DNA from: Gemmatimonadota bacterium
GTDB taxonomy: Bacteria > Gemmatimonadota > Gemmatimonadetes > Longimicrobiales > Longimicrobiaceae
Assembly: GCA_031260285.1 (NCBI GenBank)
Contig: JAIRKD010000047.1
Coordinates: forward strand, 1-38,192
Direction of reading: 5' to 3'
DNA: 38,192 nucleotides
A model generated the notes under the pieces. The model saw only the letters and a program-made list of their open reading frames with translations, had not been told where the DNA came from and did not search any database. A program made the position numbers and the translations under genes. This document shows positions 24,947-33,321 of this stretch, piece after piece; within the stretch, counting starts at the first letter, position 1; every line of letters starts with the position of its first letter.

Positions 24947-25210
24947 ATGGGGCAGGGCGGAACCGTAATGATCATCAATATCCTTCTGGTTGTCGCAATC
25001 TTCTATTTTCTGCTCATCCTGCCGCAGCGCAGGGAGCAGAAGCGTCATGCGGAGCTGCTTGCGGCGCTGCGGCCGGGTGATTCCGTTGCGACCATCGGTG
25101 GAATTGTCGGCGAGATCGTTCAGCTGGGGGACAGCGAAGTCACCCTACGGACCGGCGATTCGAAGGTCGTGGTGGAACGGACAAAAATCACCCGCGTCAT
25201 TAAAAGCTGA
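24947..25210 (+). CDS. yajC: Preprotein translocase subunit YajC
   Basis: Small accessory protein of the Sec/SecDF translocon, 87 residues. A single N-terminal membrane helix (about residues 8-26, IINILLVVAIFYFLLILP) is followed by the family motif PQRREQKRH and a small cytoplasmic beta domain containing LRPGDSVATIGGIVGEI. The ATG has GGGAGG 7 bases upstream. Its usual partners secD and secF are not in this window, although tgt directly upstream fits the common tgt-yajC order. The def gene follows after 3 bases. Confidence 0.95.
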   Translation: MGQGGTVMIINILLVVAIFYFLLILPQRREQKRHAELLAALRPGDSVATIGGIVGEIVQLGDSEVTLRTGDSKVVVERTKITRVIKS

Positions 25211-25213
25211 ACC

Positions 25214-25804
25214 ATGGCTGTCCTGAAGATAGAGAAGCTCGGTTCGTCGGTGCTCCGGCGGAAGGCGGATGAGATCGAAGAGATCGATCCTGAACTCCGT
25301 GAGCTTATCGCTGATATGTTCGACACGATGTACGAAGCCGAAGGGGTTGGGCTTGCCGGTCCGCAGATCGGGGTCTCGCGCCGGGTGGTGGTGATTGATG
25401 TCAATAATCCCGACCACCCCCGGATGGCGTTGATCAATCCGCGGATTGTGGACTCCGATTCCAGGACCGCGAAGGAAGAGGAAGGATGCCTCAGTATTCC
25501 GGGGGTATCCGCCTTTGTGAAGCGCCCGGAAGAGGTGGAGGTTGAAGCCATTGATGAGAGTGGTCGTCCGGTACGGGTGCGGGCAGGCGGGCTGCTTGGC
25601 CGCTGCCTCCAGCATGAGATCGATCACCTGAACGGGGTCCTCTTCATTGACTACCTTTCCCCGCTGAAGCGGAGCATGGTGCTGAAGAAGTACCGTCAGA
25701 TGCAGGCGGAAGAGGAAGCGGAGGCTCGTGAAAAATCACGTGACCGGTCACGTGAGGGCTCAAAAGAAGGGGGACAGAACTCCTCGACGCGCCGGGGTCG
25801 ATGA
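25214..25804 (+). CDS. def: Peptide deformylase
   Basis: Removes the formyl group from the N-terminal Met of new proteins. It has 196 residues. The three motifs are GVGLAGPQIG (usual GxGLAAPQ, here with Gly for the second Ala), EGCLSIPG with metal ligand Cys92, and QHEIDHLNG with His134, Glu135 and His138. The last 25 or so residues form a charged tail (Glu, Arg, Lys, Ser) beyond the catalytic core, a little longer than usual. Stop and fmt start overlap (ATGA), giving the common def-fmt coupling. Confidence 0.96.
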   Translation: MAVLKIEKLGSSVLRRKADEIEEIDPELRELIADMFDTMYEAEGVGLAGPQIGVSRRVVVIDVNNPDHPRMALINPRIVDSDSRTAKEEEGCLSIPGVSAFVKRPEEVEVEAIDESGRPVRVRAGGLLGRCLQHEIDHLNGVLFIDYLSPLKRSMVLKKYRQMQAEEEAEAREKSRDRSREGSKEGGQNSSTRRGR

Positions 25805-26730
25805 GAGTCGCCTTCTGGGGGACCCCATCCTTTGCGCTTCCCGCGCTGCGTGCTCTCAGCGATGAGGGGCACGACATTGTTGCCGTCGTTACCCAGCCGG
25901 ACCGTCCGGCGGGGCGGGGGCAGCGATCAGCTCCGGGCCCGGTCAAGCGCTATGCGGTGGACGGGATGATTGATGTCCTTCAGCCCGAGTGTCCCACGGA
26001 TGAGGCGTTCCTCTCCCGGCTCCGCGACCTCAAGCCGGAGATCTCGGTGGTTGTGGCGTACGGACACATCCTGAAACCCGAGGTGCTGGAGCTGCCGACG
26101 CTGGGCTCGCTGAATATCCATGCCTCCCTGCTGCCGGAGCTGCGGGGTGCGGCGCCCATCCACTGGGCGATCATTCACGGGTACCAGACCACCGGCGTCA
26201 CCATCATGCGTATGGAGGCGGGGCTCGATTCCGGCCCGATCCTGCGACAGGTTGAAGAGCCGATCCGGGTGGATGAATCGATGCAGAACCTGGCGGGTCG
26301 GCTGGCGGAGGTGGGTGCTGAGGCGTTGATCTCCACCCTCGCGCTGCTTGAGGAGGGTCCGGTGGTGGAGCAGGTTCAGGATCATTCCCGGGCCACCTAT
26401 GCACCGAAGCTCAGCCGGGAGATCGCCCGCCTGGACTGGACACTTCCCGCTCTGGAGGTGGCCCGCTGGATCCGGGGTCTGGATGGGGTGCCCGGCGCCT
26501 GGAGCCTGCAGAACGGTGGTGAGCCGGTGAAGTTCTTCAGCCCCCGGATCGAGGTCCGCTCCGGCACTCCGGGGGAAGTGATCGAGGTGGACGACGAGAT
26601 GGGCATACTGGTCGGGGCCGGGCACGAAGCGGTTCGTGTGCGCGAGGTGCAGCCTGCCGGGAAACGCCGGATGGACGCGGGTGAGTGGGTGAGAGGCCGG
26701 GGTGTCCGGGTCGGCGACCGGTTCGCCTGA
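25801..26730 (+). CDS. fmt: Methionyl-tRNA formyltransferase
   Basis: Formylates initiator Met-tRNA using 10-formyltetrahydrofolate, the counterpart of deformylase. It has 309 residues (E. coli 315). Catalytic residues are Asn105 and His107 (SLNIHASLLPELRGAAPI) and Asp143 (EAGLDSGPI). The N-terminal Rossmann part starts VAFWGTPSFALPAL. The C-terminal beta-barrel domain (about 205-309) includes LDWTLPALEVARWIRGLD. It is coupled to def by a 4-base overlap. In many genomes rsmB follows directly; here three thiamin-related genes lie between. Confidence 0.96.
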   Translation: MRVAFWGTPSFALPALRALSDEGHDIVAVVTQPDRPAGRGQRSAPGPVKRYAVDGMIDVLQPECPTDEAFLSRLRDLKPEISVVVAYGHILKPEVLELPTLGSLNIHASLLPELRGAAPIHWAIIHGYQTTGVTIMRMEAGLDSGPILRQVEEPIRVDESMQNLAGRLAEVGAEALISTLALLEEGPVVEQVQDHSRATYAPKLSREIARLDWTLPALEVARWIRGLDGVPGAWSLQNGGEPVKFFSPRIEVRSGTPGEVIEVDDEMGILVGAGHEAVRVREVQPAGKRRMDAGEWVRGRGVRVGDRFA

Positions 26731-26740
26731 ACCGCCGGAG

Positions 26741-27358
26741 ATGACAGTCCCGCGGCTTCACATCATCACCGACTCCAGCGTCCTTGAGGCGCCTGCGTTC
26801 CCTTCCACCGCGAAGGCCGTGCTCAACGCCGGAGGGTCGCGGATCGCGCTTCACCTGCGCGCTCCTGGAACAGGGGGAAGAGTGCTCTGGCGGGTGGTTG
26901 AGGCCTGCGCCGCCGTTGCGAGAGAGAGCGGAAGCCGCATCGTGATCAACGACCGCCTGGATCTGGCGGTTGGCTCCGGTGCCTGGGGAGTCCAGCTCGG
27001 AAGGCGCTCGTTTCCCGTTGCTGCCGCCCGCCTGATTCTGTCATCCGGCGTCCGGATCGGTGTTTCCGTGCATGACCCGGAAGAGGCCCGGACAGCGGTT
27101 GACGCGGGAGCCGATTTCCTGATCGCGGGTACCCTTTATCCAAGTCTGTCACATCCGGGGGCCGGTTCCACCGGAGTTCAGTGGATCTCCGCGATTCCGG
27201 GTCGGAAGCCGGTGATCGGGGTCGGGGGAATCACCCCGGAGCGAGTGCCGGAAGTACTGACAGCGGGGGCCCATGGGGTGGCTGTGATTCGGGGGGTCTG
27301 GAGCTCACCGTCACCGGTGGATGCAATGGAGGAATACCTCGCGGCCCTCCCGGGATGA
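26741..27358 (+). CDS. ThiE/TenI-family protein (thiamine phosphate synthase or thiazole tautomerase)
   Basis: TIM-barrel protein of 205 residues from the ATG at 26741 (a GTG at 26702 overlapping fmt is possible). Recognisable segments are LHIITDSS, VINDRLDLA, GVQLGRRSFPVAAAR, IGVSVHDPEEAR, GADFLIAGTLYPS and VIGVGGITPERVPEVLTAGAHGVAVIRG. ThiE proteins usually show a PT-x-TK loop after the GP(I/L)(F/Y) strand; here it reads YPSLSHPG, without that Thr-Lys pair. TenI, the thiazole tautomerase, shares the fold but not that loop, and tenI commonly sits beside thiS-thiG as here. I lean slightly to TenI, but ThiE cannot be excluded. Confidence 0.8.
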   Translation: MTVPRLHIITDSSVLEAPAFPSTAKAVLNAGGSRIALHLRAPGTGGRVLWRVVEACAAVARESGSRIVINDRLDLAVGSGAWGVQLGRRSFPVAAARLILSSGVRIGVSVHDPEEARTAVDAGADFLIAGTLYPSLSHPGAGSTGVQWISAIPGRKPVIGVGGITPERVPEVLTAGAHGVAVIRGVWSSPSPVDAMEEYLAALPG

Positions 27359-27410
27359 AGCCGGAAGCCGTCTGGATGTTGAAGCCGAAAACCCGGTCCG
27401 GATCAGATCA

Positions 27411-27635
27411 ATGTCAGAGTTATCAGTGTTAACCGTGGGGATCCGACTGAATGGAGAAGATCGGGAGATCGCGGATGATCTCACGGTTGAAGGACTCCTT
27501 CTTTCGCTGAAGCTGCGGCCGGCTCTGGTCGTTGTTGAGCATAATGGAGAAATTCTCCGGCGGGAGCGGTACGCGGAGGTGCGTATCCACGCCGGAGACT
27601 CCCTGGAACTTGTACATTTTGTCGGAGGGGGTTGA
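27411..27635 (+). CDS. thiS: Thiamin sulfur-carrier protein ThiS
   Basis: Ubiquitin-like sulfur carrier of 74 residues for thiazole synthesis. It shows the fold pattern [29 protein letters not shown] and the C-terminal [13 protein letters not shown], whose terminal Gly-Gly is adenylated and converted to a thiocarboxylate. The ATG at 27411 gives a normal length (about 66-75); a longer reading is not needed. It lies 52 bases after the ThiE/TenI-like gene and 10 before thiG. The activating enzyme ThiF is not in the window. Confidence 0.92.
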   Translation: MSELSVLTVGIRLNGEDREIADDLTVEGLLLSLKLRPALVVVEHNGEILRRERYAEVRIHAGDSLELVHFVGGG

Positions 27636-27645
27636 AGCAATATCC

Positions 27646-28452
27646 ATGGAGTCACTCAGCACCCCGACCGCACTGGCGGTTGATGATCGTCTGGTGATCG
27701 CTGGCCGGCCGCTTCGTTCCCGGCTTATGGTCGGCACCGGGAAGTATCGGAGCAACGCGGAAATGGTTGCCGCGATCGAGGCATCAGGAGCCGAGGTGGT
27801 GACTGTAGCCGTTCGCCGGGTGGATCTGAACCGGGCGGACGAGGAGGGAATGCTCTTCCACCTCGATCCGGGCCGGTATCTGCTTCTCCCGAATACGGCT
27901 GGCTGTTACACCGCCGCTGAAGCGGTCCGTTACGCGCGGCTCGCCCGGGCGGCGGGTTTTACGGACTGGGTGAAGCTGGAAGTGATCGGCGACGCCGAAA
28001 CGCTGCTCCCCGACGTGGCGGCAACCATCGAGGCGGCCCGCGAACTGATCGCGGATGGCTTTAACGTGCTGGCCTATACCAACGACGATCTGATCACCGC
28101 GCTCCGGCTGGAAGACGCCGGCTGTGCGGCGGTGATGCCGCTGGCCTCTCCGATCGGGAGTGGCCTGGGGCTCGTGAACCCGTACAACGTCCGGACAATC
28201 AAGGCCCGACTGTCCGTTCCCGTGATTGTTGACGCGGGTGTCGGTACCGCCTCCGACGCCGCGGTGACGATGGAGCAGGGGGTGGACGGGATTCTGATGA
28301 ACACGGCACTCGCGGAGGCGGGTGACCCGGTCCGGATGTCCCGCGCGATGGGGCTCGCAACCGAAGCGGGCCGGCTGGCGTACCTCGCGGGCCGGATGCC
28401 ACGCCGGGAGCGGGCGGTTCCGTCCAGCCCGTTGACGGGGATGCTCTCATAG
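27646..28452 (+). CDS. thiG: Thiazole synthase ThiG
   Basis: Makes the thiazole phosphate moiety of thiamin from deoxyxylulose phosphate, dehydroglycine and ThiS thiocarboxylate. It has 268 residues (family about 255-270). Lys110 in [10 protein letters not shown] forms the imine with the sugar substrate. Other signatures are [49 protein letters not shown] and [16 protein letters not shown]. The ATG at 27646 fits the family start; the in-frame reading upstream overlaps thiS and is spurious. Its stop TAG lies within the upstream reading of rsmB. Confidence 0.95.
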   Translation: MESLSTPTALAVDDRLVIAGRPLRSRLMVGTGKYRSNAEMVAAIEASGAEVVTVAVRRVDLNRADEEGMLFHLDPGRYLLLPNTAGCYTAAEAVRYARLARAAGFTDWVKLEVIGDAETLLPDVAATIEAARELIADGFNVLAYTNDDLITALRLEDAGCAAVMPLASPIGSGLGLVNPYNVRTIKARLSVPVIVDAGVGTASDAAVTMEQGVDGILMNTALAEAGDPVRMSRAMGLATEAGRLAYLAGRMPRRERAVPSSPLTGMLS

Positions 28453-28583
28453 CTGCTTCGCCGCTGGTAACCCCTTCACGGGTAGTTGCCCTCGAAACCC
28501 TGAACAGGGTACGGAACGGGGAACTGGCTGATCGGGCCCTCACGAGTGCCGCCCGGGGGCTGGAACCGCGGGATCAGGCGTGG
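28449..28583 (+). other. In-frame N-terminal coding extension of rsmB without a standard start
   Basis: The rsmB frame stays open from 28326. From about 28482 it encodes RVVALETLNRVRNGELADR and then LEPRDQAWVRELVFGTLRS, the typical first helices of the NusB-like domain of RsmB. Yet no ATG, GTG or TTG occurs in frame before 28584. Possible rare starts are ATA at 28449 (overlapping the thiG stop, with GGGG 9 bases upstream) or CTG at 28464. A base error is the other explanation. Confidence 0.6.
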
Positions 28584-29762
28584 GTGCGTGAACTGGTGTT
28601 CGGAACACTCCGGTCACGGGGGCGGCTGGATACCCGACTCGCCGCATTTGTACGTCCCGGCCTCGACTCGCTTGAGCCCGTGGTGCTTGATATCCTCCGG
28701 CTCGGGGCGTACCAGCTGGAGGAGATGCGGAGCGTTCCACCGTATGCAGCGGTTTCGCAGTCTGTTGAACTGGCACGGGCGGCCGGTCTGGCGCGCGTGA
28801 CGGGGCTGGTGAACGGGGTACTCCAGTCGTACAGCCGGAGCTGGGAGTCAGTTGTGTTTCCGGCTTTTGAGCGGGAGCCGGTTGCGTCGCTCTCAACCTG
28901 GGGATCACACCCACGATGGCTGGTTGAGCGCTGGGCTGAGCGTTGGGGCGTTGAGGAGACCGCCGCGCTGGTGGAATCCAACAACCAACGGCCTGAACTG
29001 TTCTTTACGCCGATCGCTCCGGTCCAGGAGGCGATTGAGCGTCTGGCGGCTCAGGGTATTCCGGCTGAACCCCTTCCCGGGTTCCCGGATTCCGTACGGA
29101 TCACCTCTTCGCATGGCCCGGAAGAGCTTCTGGCGGCGGAGCCGGGTGTGATTCAGGATCCGGCTGCCGCCAGCGTGGCCCGGTTCGCCAGCTTCCCTGC
29201 GAGTGAAACGGTGCTGGATCTGTGCTCGGCTCCCGGCGGAAAGACAATCGGGCTGGCGCGCCGGTCAGGGTTTGTCATCGCCTGTGACCTCTCTCTCCGT
29301 CGGATCCGGCGGGTTGCGTCCAATCTGGCGCGGCTTGATCTGGAGGATCAGGTTGCGCTTGTTGTGGCGGATGGACGGAATCCGCCCTTCAGGCAGGTGA
29401 GCCATGTGCTGCTGGACGCCCCCTGCAGCGGTACCGGTACCCTCCGCCGTCATGTGGACGGGCGGTGGCGCATCACCCCGCATGACCTTGCGGCACTGAC
29501 CGCCCTGCAGAGCGAACTGCTTGCCGCGGCGGCGAAGATTGTGGCTCCCGGTGGAACGCTGGTTTATGCGACCTGTTCCCTGGAAGCGGAAGAGAATGAG
29601 GAGCGGGTGGAGGAGTTCCTTGCCACCCATCCGGGGTTCCGTCTGATGGCTCCGGACCCCTCCTTTAATGATGAACTGCTGGCAGGTGATTATCTGAGGA
29701 TCCTGCCTCAGCGGCATGGTGTGGACGGAGCTTTCTCAGCACGACTGGAGAGAATCGGGTGA
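28584..29762 (+). CDS. rsmB: 16S rRNA (cytosine-967-C5)-methyltransferase RsmB
   Basis: Methylates cytosine 967 of 16S rRNA using SAM. From the first standard start (GTG at 28584) it is 392 residues, against about 430 for the family, because the true N-terminus is encoded upstream. A NusB-like RNA-binding domain occupies the first 90 or so residues. The methyltransferase domain has the SAM loop LDLCSAPGGKT (211-221), release Cys281 in DAPCSGTGTLRRH and nucleophile Cys331 in YATCSLEAEENE. All catalytic features are intact. It follows thiG directly and its stop overlaps the start of the PASTA gene. Confidence 0.94.
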   Translation: MRELVFGTLRSRGRLDTRLAAFVRPGLDSLEPVVLDILRLGAYQLEEMRSVPPYAAVSQSVELARAAGLARVTGLVNGVLQSYSRSWESVVFPAFEREPVASLSTWGSHPRWLVERWAERWGVEETAALVESNNQRPELFFTPIAPVQEAIERLAAQGIPAEPLPGFPDSVRITSSHGPEELLAAEPGVIQDPAAASVARFASFPASETVLDLCSAPGGKTIGLARRSGFVIACDLSLRRIRRVASNLARLDLEDQVALVVADGRNPPFRQVSHVLLDAPCSGTGTLRRHVDGRWRITPHDLAALTALQSELLAAAAKIVAPGGTLVYATCSLEAEENEERVEEFLATHPGFRLMAPDPSFNDELLAGDYLRILPQRHGVDGAFSARLERIG

Positions 29763-30628
29763 GCGTACGAACACAGGCATCCTCCACAGAGAAGTCCTTC
29801 CGGAGACTGACCCGGCGGGTGGCGGTTCTCATGGGAGGGATCTGCCTCCTTTCCTTCATCGTCGGGTACGGTCTGATCACCGTGGCTTTCTCGTCCATGA
29901 GTGGTCTGGCGGATGTGGCACTCGTCCCCGACATCCGGGGTCAGAGTGCTGGTGAGGCCTCCCGGCGCCTGGACGCGATGGGGTTTTCGCTGCTTGTGAG
30001 CGACTCCTTTCCGAATGTTGAAGCGGCTGAGGGCGTGATTCTCACCCAGTCGCCACTTCCCGGGCAGGAGGTGAGCGCTGGCATTCAGGTGAGCGTCACC
30101 GTCAGCACCGGCGGCCCGAAGGAGACTGTTCCGGATATCACCGGGATGCCTCTTCCGCTTGCCAGACGGACTCTGGAGGCGGCGGGCTTTGAGGTGCTTA
30201 CAGAAGACGTGGCAGGCGCGGGCCCGGTTGGATCAATCGTGGAAACTGTTCCCGAGGTCGGGACGGAGGTGCGTTTTCCGGCTGTGGTGGTGCTTCGCAT
30301 CTCCATCTCGCCACCCTACTGGTTCATGCCGGACGTCACAGGAATGGGGGAGGATGCCGCAATCCTCACCCTGGAATCAACCGGGCTGAAGGTCTCCGAG
30401 GTCCGCTACGACCGGGTAAGCGGATTCCTGCCCTATCAGGTGGCGGTGCAGCAGCCGCTGGCCGGTGACAGCGTGGATGTGAATACCTTCGTCCGCGTTC
30501 TCATCAGCCTGCCGACGGAGGATCCCGGCGACTTCCGGGATGGCGGCCCTTCCGTGGAGGACCTGCTGTCCCTTCCGGAGACGAACCGCTCCGGGCCATC
30601 CGTTTCCGACCAGCCCGCGGGCAACTGA
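29759..30628 (+). CDS. Membrane-anchored PASTA-domain protein
   Basis: A 289-residue protein starting at GTG, overlapping the rsmB stop by 4 bases. A cytoplasmic basic N-terminus is followed by one membrane helix (about 21-46) and three PASTA repeats (about 53-120, 121-188, 190-254). Each starts with a V/M-P-D-(I/V)-x-G motif and holds a helix with L-x-x-x-G-(F/L). A Ser-, Asp- and Pro-rich tail ends the protein. PASTA domains bind cell-wall muropeptides in Ser/Thr kinases and penicillin-binding proteins; here no kinase or transpeptidase domain is attached. A wall-sensing or scaffolding role is inference. Confidence 0.88.
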   Translation: MSVRTQASSTEKSFRRLTRRVAVLMGGICLLSFIVGYGLITVAFSSMSGLADVALVPDIRGQSAGEASRRLDAMGFSLLVSDSFPNVEAAEGVILTQSPLPGQEVSAGIQVSVTVSTGGPKETVPDITGMPLPLARRTLEAAGFEVLTEDVAGAGPVGSIVETVPEVGTEVRFPAVVVLRISISPPYWFMPDVTGMGEDAAILTLESTGLKVSEVRYDRVSGFLPYQVAVQQPLAGDSVDVNTFVRVLISLPTEDPGDFRDGGPSVEDLLSLPETNRSGPSVSDQPAGN

Positions 30629-30632
30629 TAAA

Positions 30633-31184
30633 ATGGGACGTCAAGGGAAACTCGTGCTGGCGGTGGTCGGGCTGATCGTGGTTCTCGTCGGCTTCGGATG
30701 GATGGCCCGTGACCGCTTCACCCCCGTTGTGGTAGGCTCCAGTGCCCCGGACTTCACGGCCCGGGAGATGGGGGGGACCACCGTGAACCTGAAGGACCTG
30801 AGGGGTAAGGTGATCCTCCTCAACATCTGGGCGACCTGGTGCGACCCCTGTCGTGAAGAAATGCCATCCATGCAGCGACTGTATGATGAGCTCGGGCCCA
30901 GTGGTCTGCAGGTGATCGCGGTCAGCATTGATGCGCCTCTGGGCGCTGCCGATCGGGGAGGGAAACCGGGGGGTGACGTTCAGGCATTTGTCCGCGAGTT
31001 CGGTCTTACTTTCCCGATCTGGCTGGACCCTGCCGGCAATGTGCAGAAGGCCTACCGCCCGACTGGAGTTCCCGAGTCGTTTGTGATTGACCGGCGGGGG
31101 AACATCGTCAAAAAGGTGATCGGGGCGACCGACTGGTCCTCCGAATCGAATCTGGATCTGATCAGGCGTCTTCTGGAGAGCTGA
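30633..31184 (+). CDS. TlpA/ResA-like membrane-anchored thioredoxin
   Basis: Thiol-disulfide oxidoreductase of 183 residues. One N-terminal membrane helix (about 7-24) anchors a thioredoxin-fold domain facing the periplasm. The redox site is ATWCDPCREE, with Cys70 and Cys73. Other AhpC/TSA-Redoxin features are GSSAPDFTA, LKDLRGKVILLNIWATWC and the cis-Pro region TGVPESFVIDRRG. Such proteins reduce disulfides in cytochrome c maturation or other exported proteins; the target cannot be told. It starts 4 bases after the PASTA gene and ends 2 bases before the YbbR gene. Confidence 0.92.
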   Translation: MGRQGKLVLAVVGLIVVLVGFGWMARDRFTPVVVGSSAPDFTAREMGGTTVNLKDLRGKVILLNIWATWCDPCREEMPSMQRLYDELGPSGLQVIAVSIDAPLGAADRGGKPGGDVQAFVREFGLTFPIWLDPAGNVQKAYRPTGVPESFVIDRRGNIVKKVIGATDWSSESNLDLIRRLLES

Positions 31185-31186
31185 CA

Positions 31187-32269
31187 ATGGCTTCGTTCTT
31201 CCGCGGGATCACGGAAAACTGGAAGCTGAAGATACTCGCGCTGGCTATCGCGACGCTGCTCTGGGGGGTCTGGAGCGCGGATGCGGTGACGAGCAACTGG
31301 ATCCCTGTGCCCGTTCAGGTTGTCGTCAGCGATGCGCACTACCGGCCGATCGTGGTTGAGACCCGTGAGGTGGAGGTTCGCTTCAGTGGCACGGGCCGCG
31401 ACCTGCTGGAAGTTGCGGTCAGCCGCCCCCCGCTGGTGCTGACGATTGATGATGTTCCCGGAGCCAGCGCGGAATATACGCTTGACCCGCGTATGGTGAA
31501 GATTCCCTCGCCGCTTGCGGTAAGTGTGCTCGATGTCCGGCCTCGCACACTGGCGCTGGAGCTGGAGCGGGTGGAATCCCGGATGGTGCCCGTCCGGCCC
31601 CGCATCATTGACTCGCTGGAAGCCGGCTGGATGCTCCTGGATACCCTTGCCCTCGACCCCGCGGAAGTCCGGGTGACCGGTCCTTTCCCCCAGGTTGCTT
31701 CAGTGACGGAAATCTTCACCCAGCCGATCGAGGTGACAAGCGCGGATACACTGCTGAGGCGTTCTGTCGGGTTGGATACCGCGGGGATCGGGCCGCTGGA
31801 TCTGAACGTGACCAGCGTCAATGTTGCGGGCCGGGTGGATCGGGTGCTGGAGCGGATCCTGGAAGGCGTGGGGGTTGAAGCTCCTGCCGGGGCTATGGTG
31901 GTCCCGTCCGCGGTGAATGTGACGCTTCGGGGGCCGGAACGTCTGGTGCGGGCGGTCCAGGCGGGCTCCGTGAGGGTTGCGACGGCCCCGATCGACCGGC
32001 TGCCCACCGCTGACGAAGGCCTGACAGTCCCTCTCCGGGTGATTGGCGTCCGCGACGGAGTCATGGCCACGGTTACGCCCCTCCGGGCGACAATCAGGAT
32101 CGCCGCTCCACCGACGGATGATCTTCAGCGTCGCGCTCCCGGACCTCCCGTAAATCCGGATACAACACCCGCCTCCGGGCTGGGCGCTGCACCCGTCGAT
32201 GTTGATGCGGGTTCTGAACGGAGCCCGGTCCTCTCAGGTGTGCGCATTCCCCAGGGCACAGGCGAATGA
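31187..32269 (+). CDS. YbbR-domain (CdaR-like) membrane protein
   Basis: A 360-residue protein with an N-terminal membrane helix (about 13-34, after the typical ENWKLKILALAIATLLW) and several YbbR repeats of about 75 residues in the extracytoplasmic part. A Pro-rich tail of about 50 residues follows. In Firmicutes, CdaR of this family regulates the diadenylate cyclase CdaA encoded next door; no cyclase is visible in this window. A DHH phosphoesterase that might degrade cyclic dinucleotides or their products does lie at 36514, but a link is speculation. The gene overlaps tsaD by 4 bases (ATGA). Confidence 0.9.
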   Translation: MASFFRGITENWKLKILALAIATLLWGVWSADAVTSNWIPVPVQVVVSDAHYRPIVVETREVEVRFSGTGRDLLEVAVSRPPLVLTIDDVPGASAEYTLDPRMVKIPSPLAVSVLDVRPRTLALELERVESRMVPVRPRIIDSLEAGWMLLDTLALDPAEVRVTGPFPQVASVTEIFTQPIEVTSADTLLRRSVGLDTAGIGPLDLNVTSVNVAGRVDRVLERILEGVGVEAPAGAMVVPSAVNVTLRGPERLVRAVQAGSVRVATAPIDRLPTADEGLTVPLRVIGVRDGVMATVTPLRATIRIAAPPTDDLQRRAPGPPVNPDTTPASGLGAAPVDVDAGSERSPVLSGVRIPQGTGE

Positions 32270-33321
32270 GCGGTCCGCTGACGCTGGGGATTGAGACCTC
32301 ATGTGACGAGACGTCCGCCGCGGTACTTCGTGGTGACCGTGAACTGCTCTCCCACACGATCCTTTCCCAGGATGTGCATGTCATCTACGGGGGAGTGGTT
32401 CCGGAGATTGCTTCAAGGGAGCATCTGCGTCTTCTCGACGGGGTTGTGGACGATGCGCTTGTCCGCGCGGGTGTCGGGCTTGATGATATCAACCTGTTTG
32501 CGGTGACCGCTGGACCAGGACTGATCGGGGCGCTGCTGGTGGGTGTGGCATGGGCAAAGGGCGCTGCGTGGGCGCTGGATCGACCGGTGGTTGGTGTTCA
32601 CCATATGGAAGGACACCTTTTCGCGGTTAACGTCGAGCATCCGGAAGCTGAACCGCCCTTTGTGGCGCTGCTTGTCTCGGGTGGCCATACGCTGCTGCTC
32701 TGGGTCCCGGCATGGGGTGACTACCGTCTGCTTGGCGAAACCCGTGACGACGCGGCGGGTGAGGCGTTTGACAAGGCCGCAAAGCTGCTTGGTTTGCCCT
32801 ATCCGGGCGGCCCCTCCATCGAGCAGATCGCGCATGATGGAGATGCAACCCGCCATCCGCTGCCGCGCCCGCTTCTGGCTTCCACGACACGTCCGGGTGA
32901 CCCCGACTACTACGATTTCTCCTACAGCGGTCTGAAAACCGCGCTCCGCACACGCATCCAGCGGATTGCTGAAGGGGAGCTGACGGTGGAGGTCCCTCAC
33001 CTTGCGGCCTCCTTCCAGGAAGCGGCCGTGGGAGTGCTGGTTGAGAAGACGGCGCGGGCCGTGCAGGAGCTGAACTGTCCGCGCGTACTGCTCGGCGGAG
33101 GCGTCGCAAACAGCCGGACACTGCGAGCCCGGATGATGGAACGGATCCCGGGAGTGGAGCTCTTCCATCCGTCCGCGCGACTGGCTACGGATAACGCGGC
33201 GATGATCGCCCGCGCGGGCCGGTTCCGCTTTGATCGTGGTGAAGTGGCCGGGATGGATCTCTCCGCCCGGGCAGATCTCCCGTTTCCCGGACTGGCCCGG
33301 CCGGATCATCGCGTATGCTGA
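32266..33321 (+). CDS. tsaD: tRNA threonylcarbamoyladenosine transferase TsaD
   Basis: Transfers threonylcarbamoyl to A37 of ANN-decoding tRNAs, with TsaB and TsaE. It has 351 residues (family about 335-350). Visible signatures are LGIETSCDETSAAV, YGGVVPEIASREH, AGPGLIGALLVG, the iron-binding HHMEGH with His113 and His117, LVSGGHTLL, DDAAGEAFDKAAKLLGLPYPGG, FSYSGLKTA and GGGVANSRTLR. All substrate and metal residues seem present. It overlaps the YbbR gene at its start and the phosphoesterase gene at its end (7 bases), so translation is coupled through this run. Confidence 0.97.
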   Translation: MSGPLTLGIETSCDETSAAVLRGDRELLSHTILSQDVHVIYGGVVPEIASREHLRLLDGVVDDALVRAGVGLDDINLFAVTAGPGLIGALLVGVAWAKGAAWALDRPVVGVHHMEGHLFAVNVEHPEAEPPFVALLVSGGHTLLLWVPAWGDYRLLGETRDDAAGEAFDKAAKLLGLPYPGGPSIEQIAHDGDATRHPLPRPLLASTTRPGDPDYYDFSYSGLKTALRTRIQRIAEGELTVEVPHLAASFQEAAVGVLVEKTARAVQELNCPRVLLGGGVANSRTLRARMMERIPGVELFHPSARLATDNAAMIARAGRFRFDRGEVAGMDLSARADLPFPGLARPDHRVC

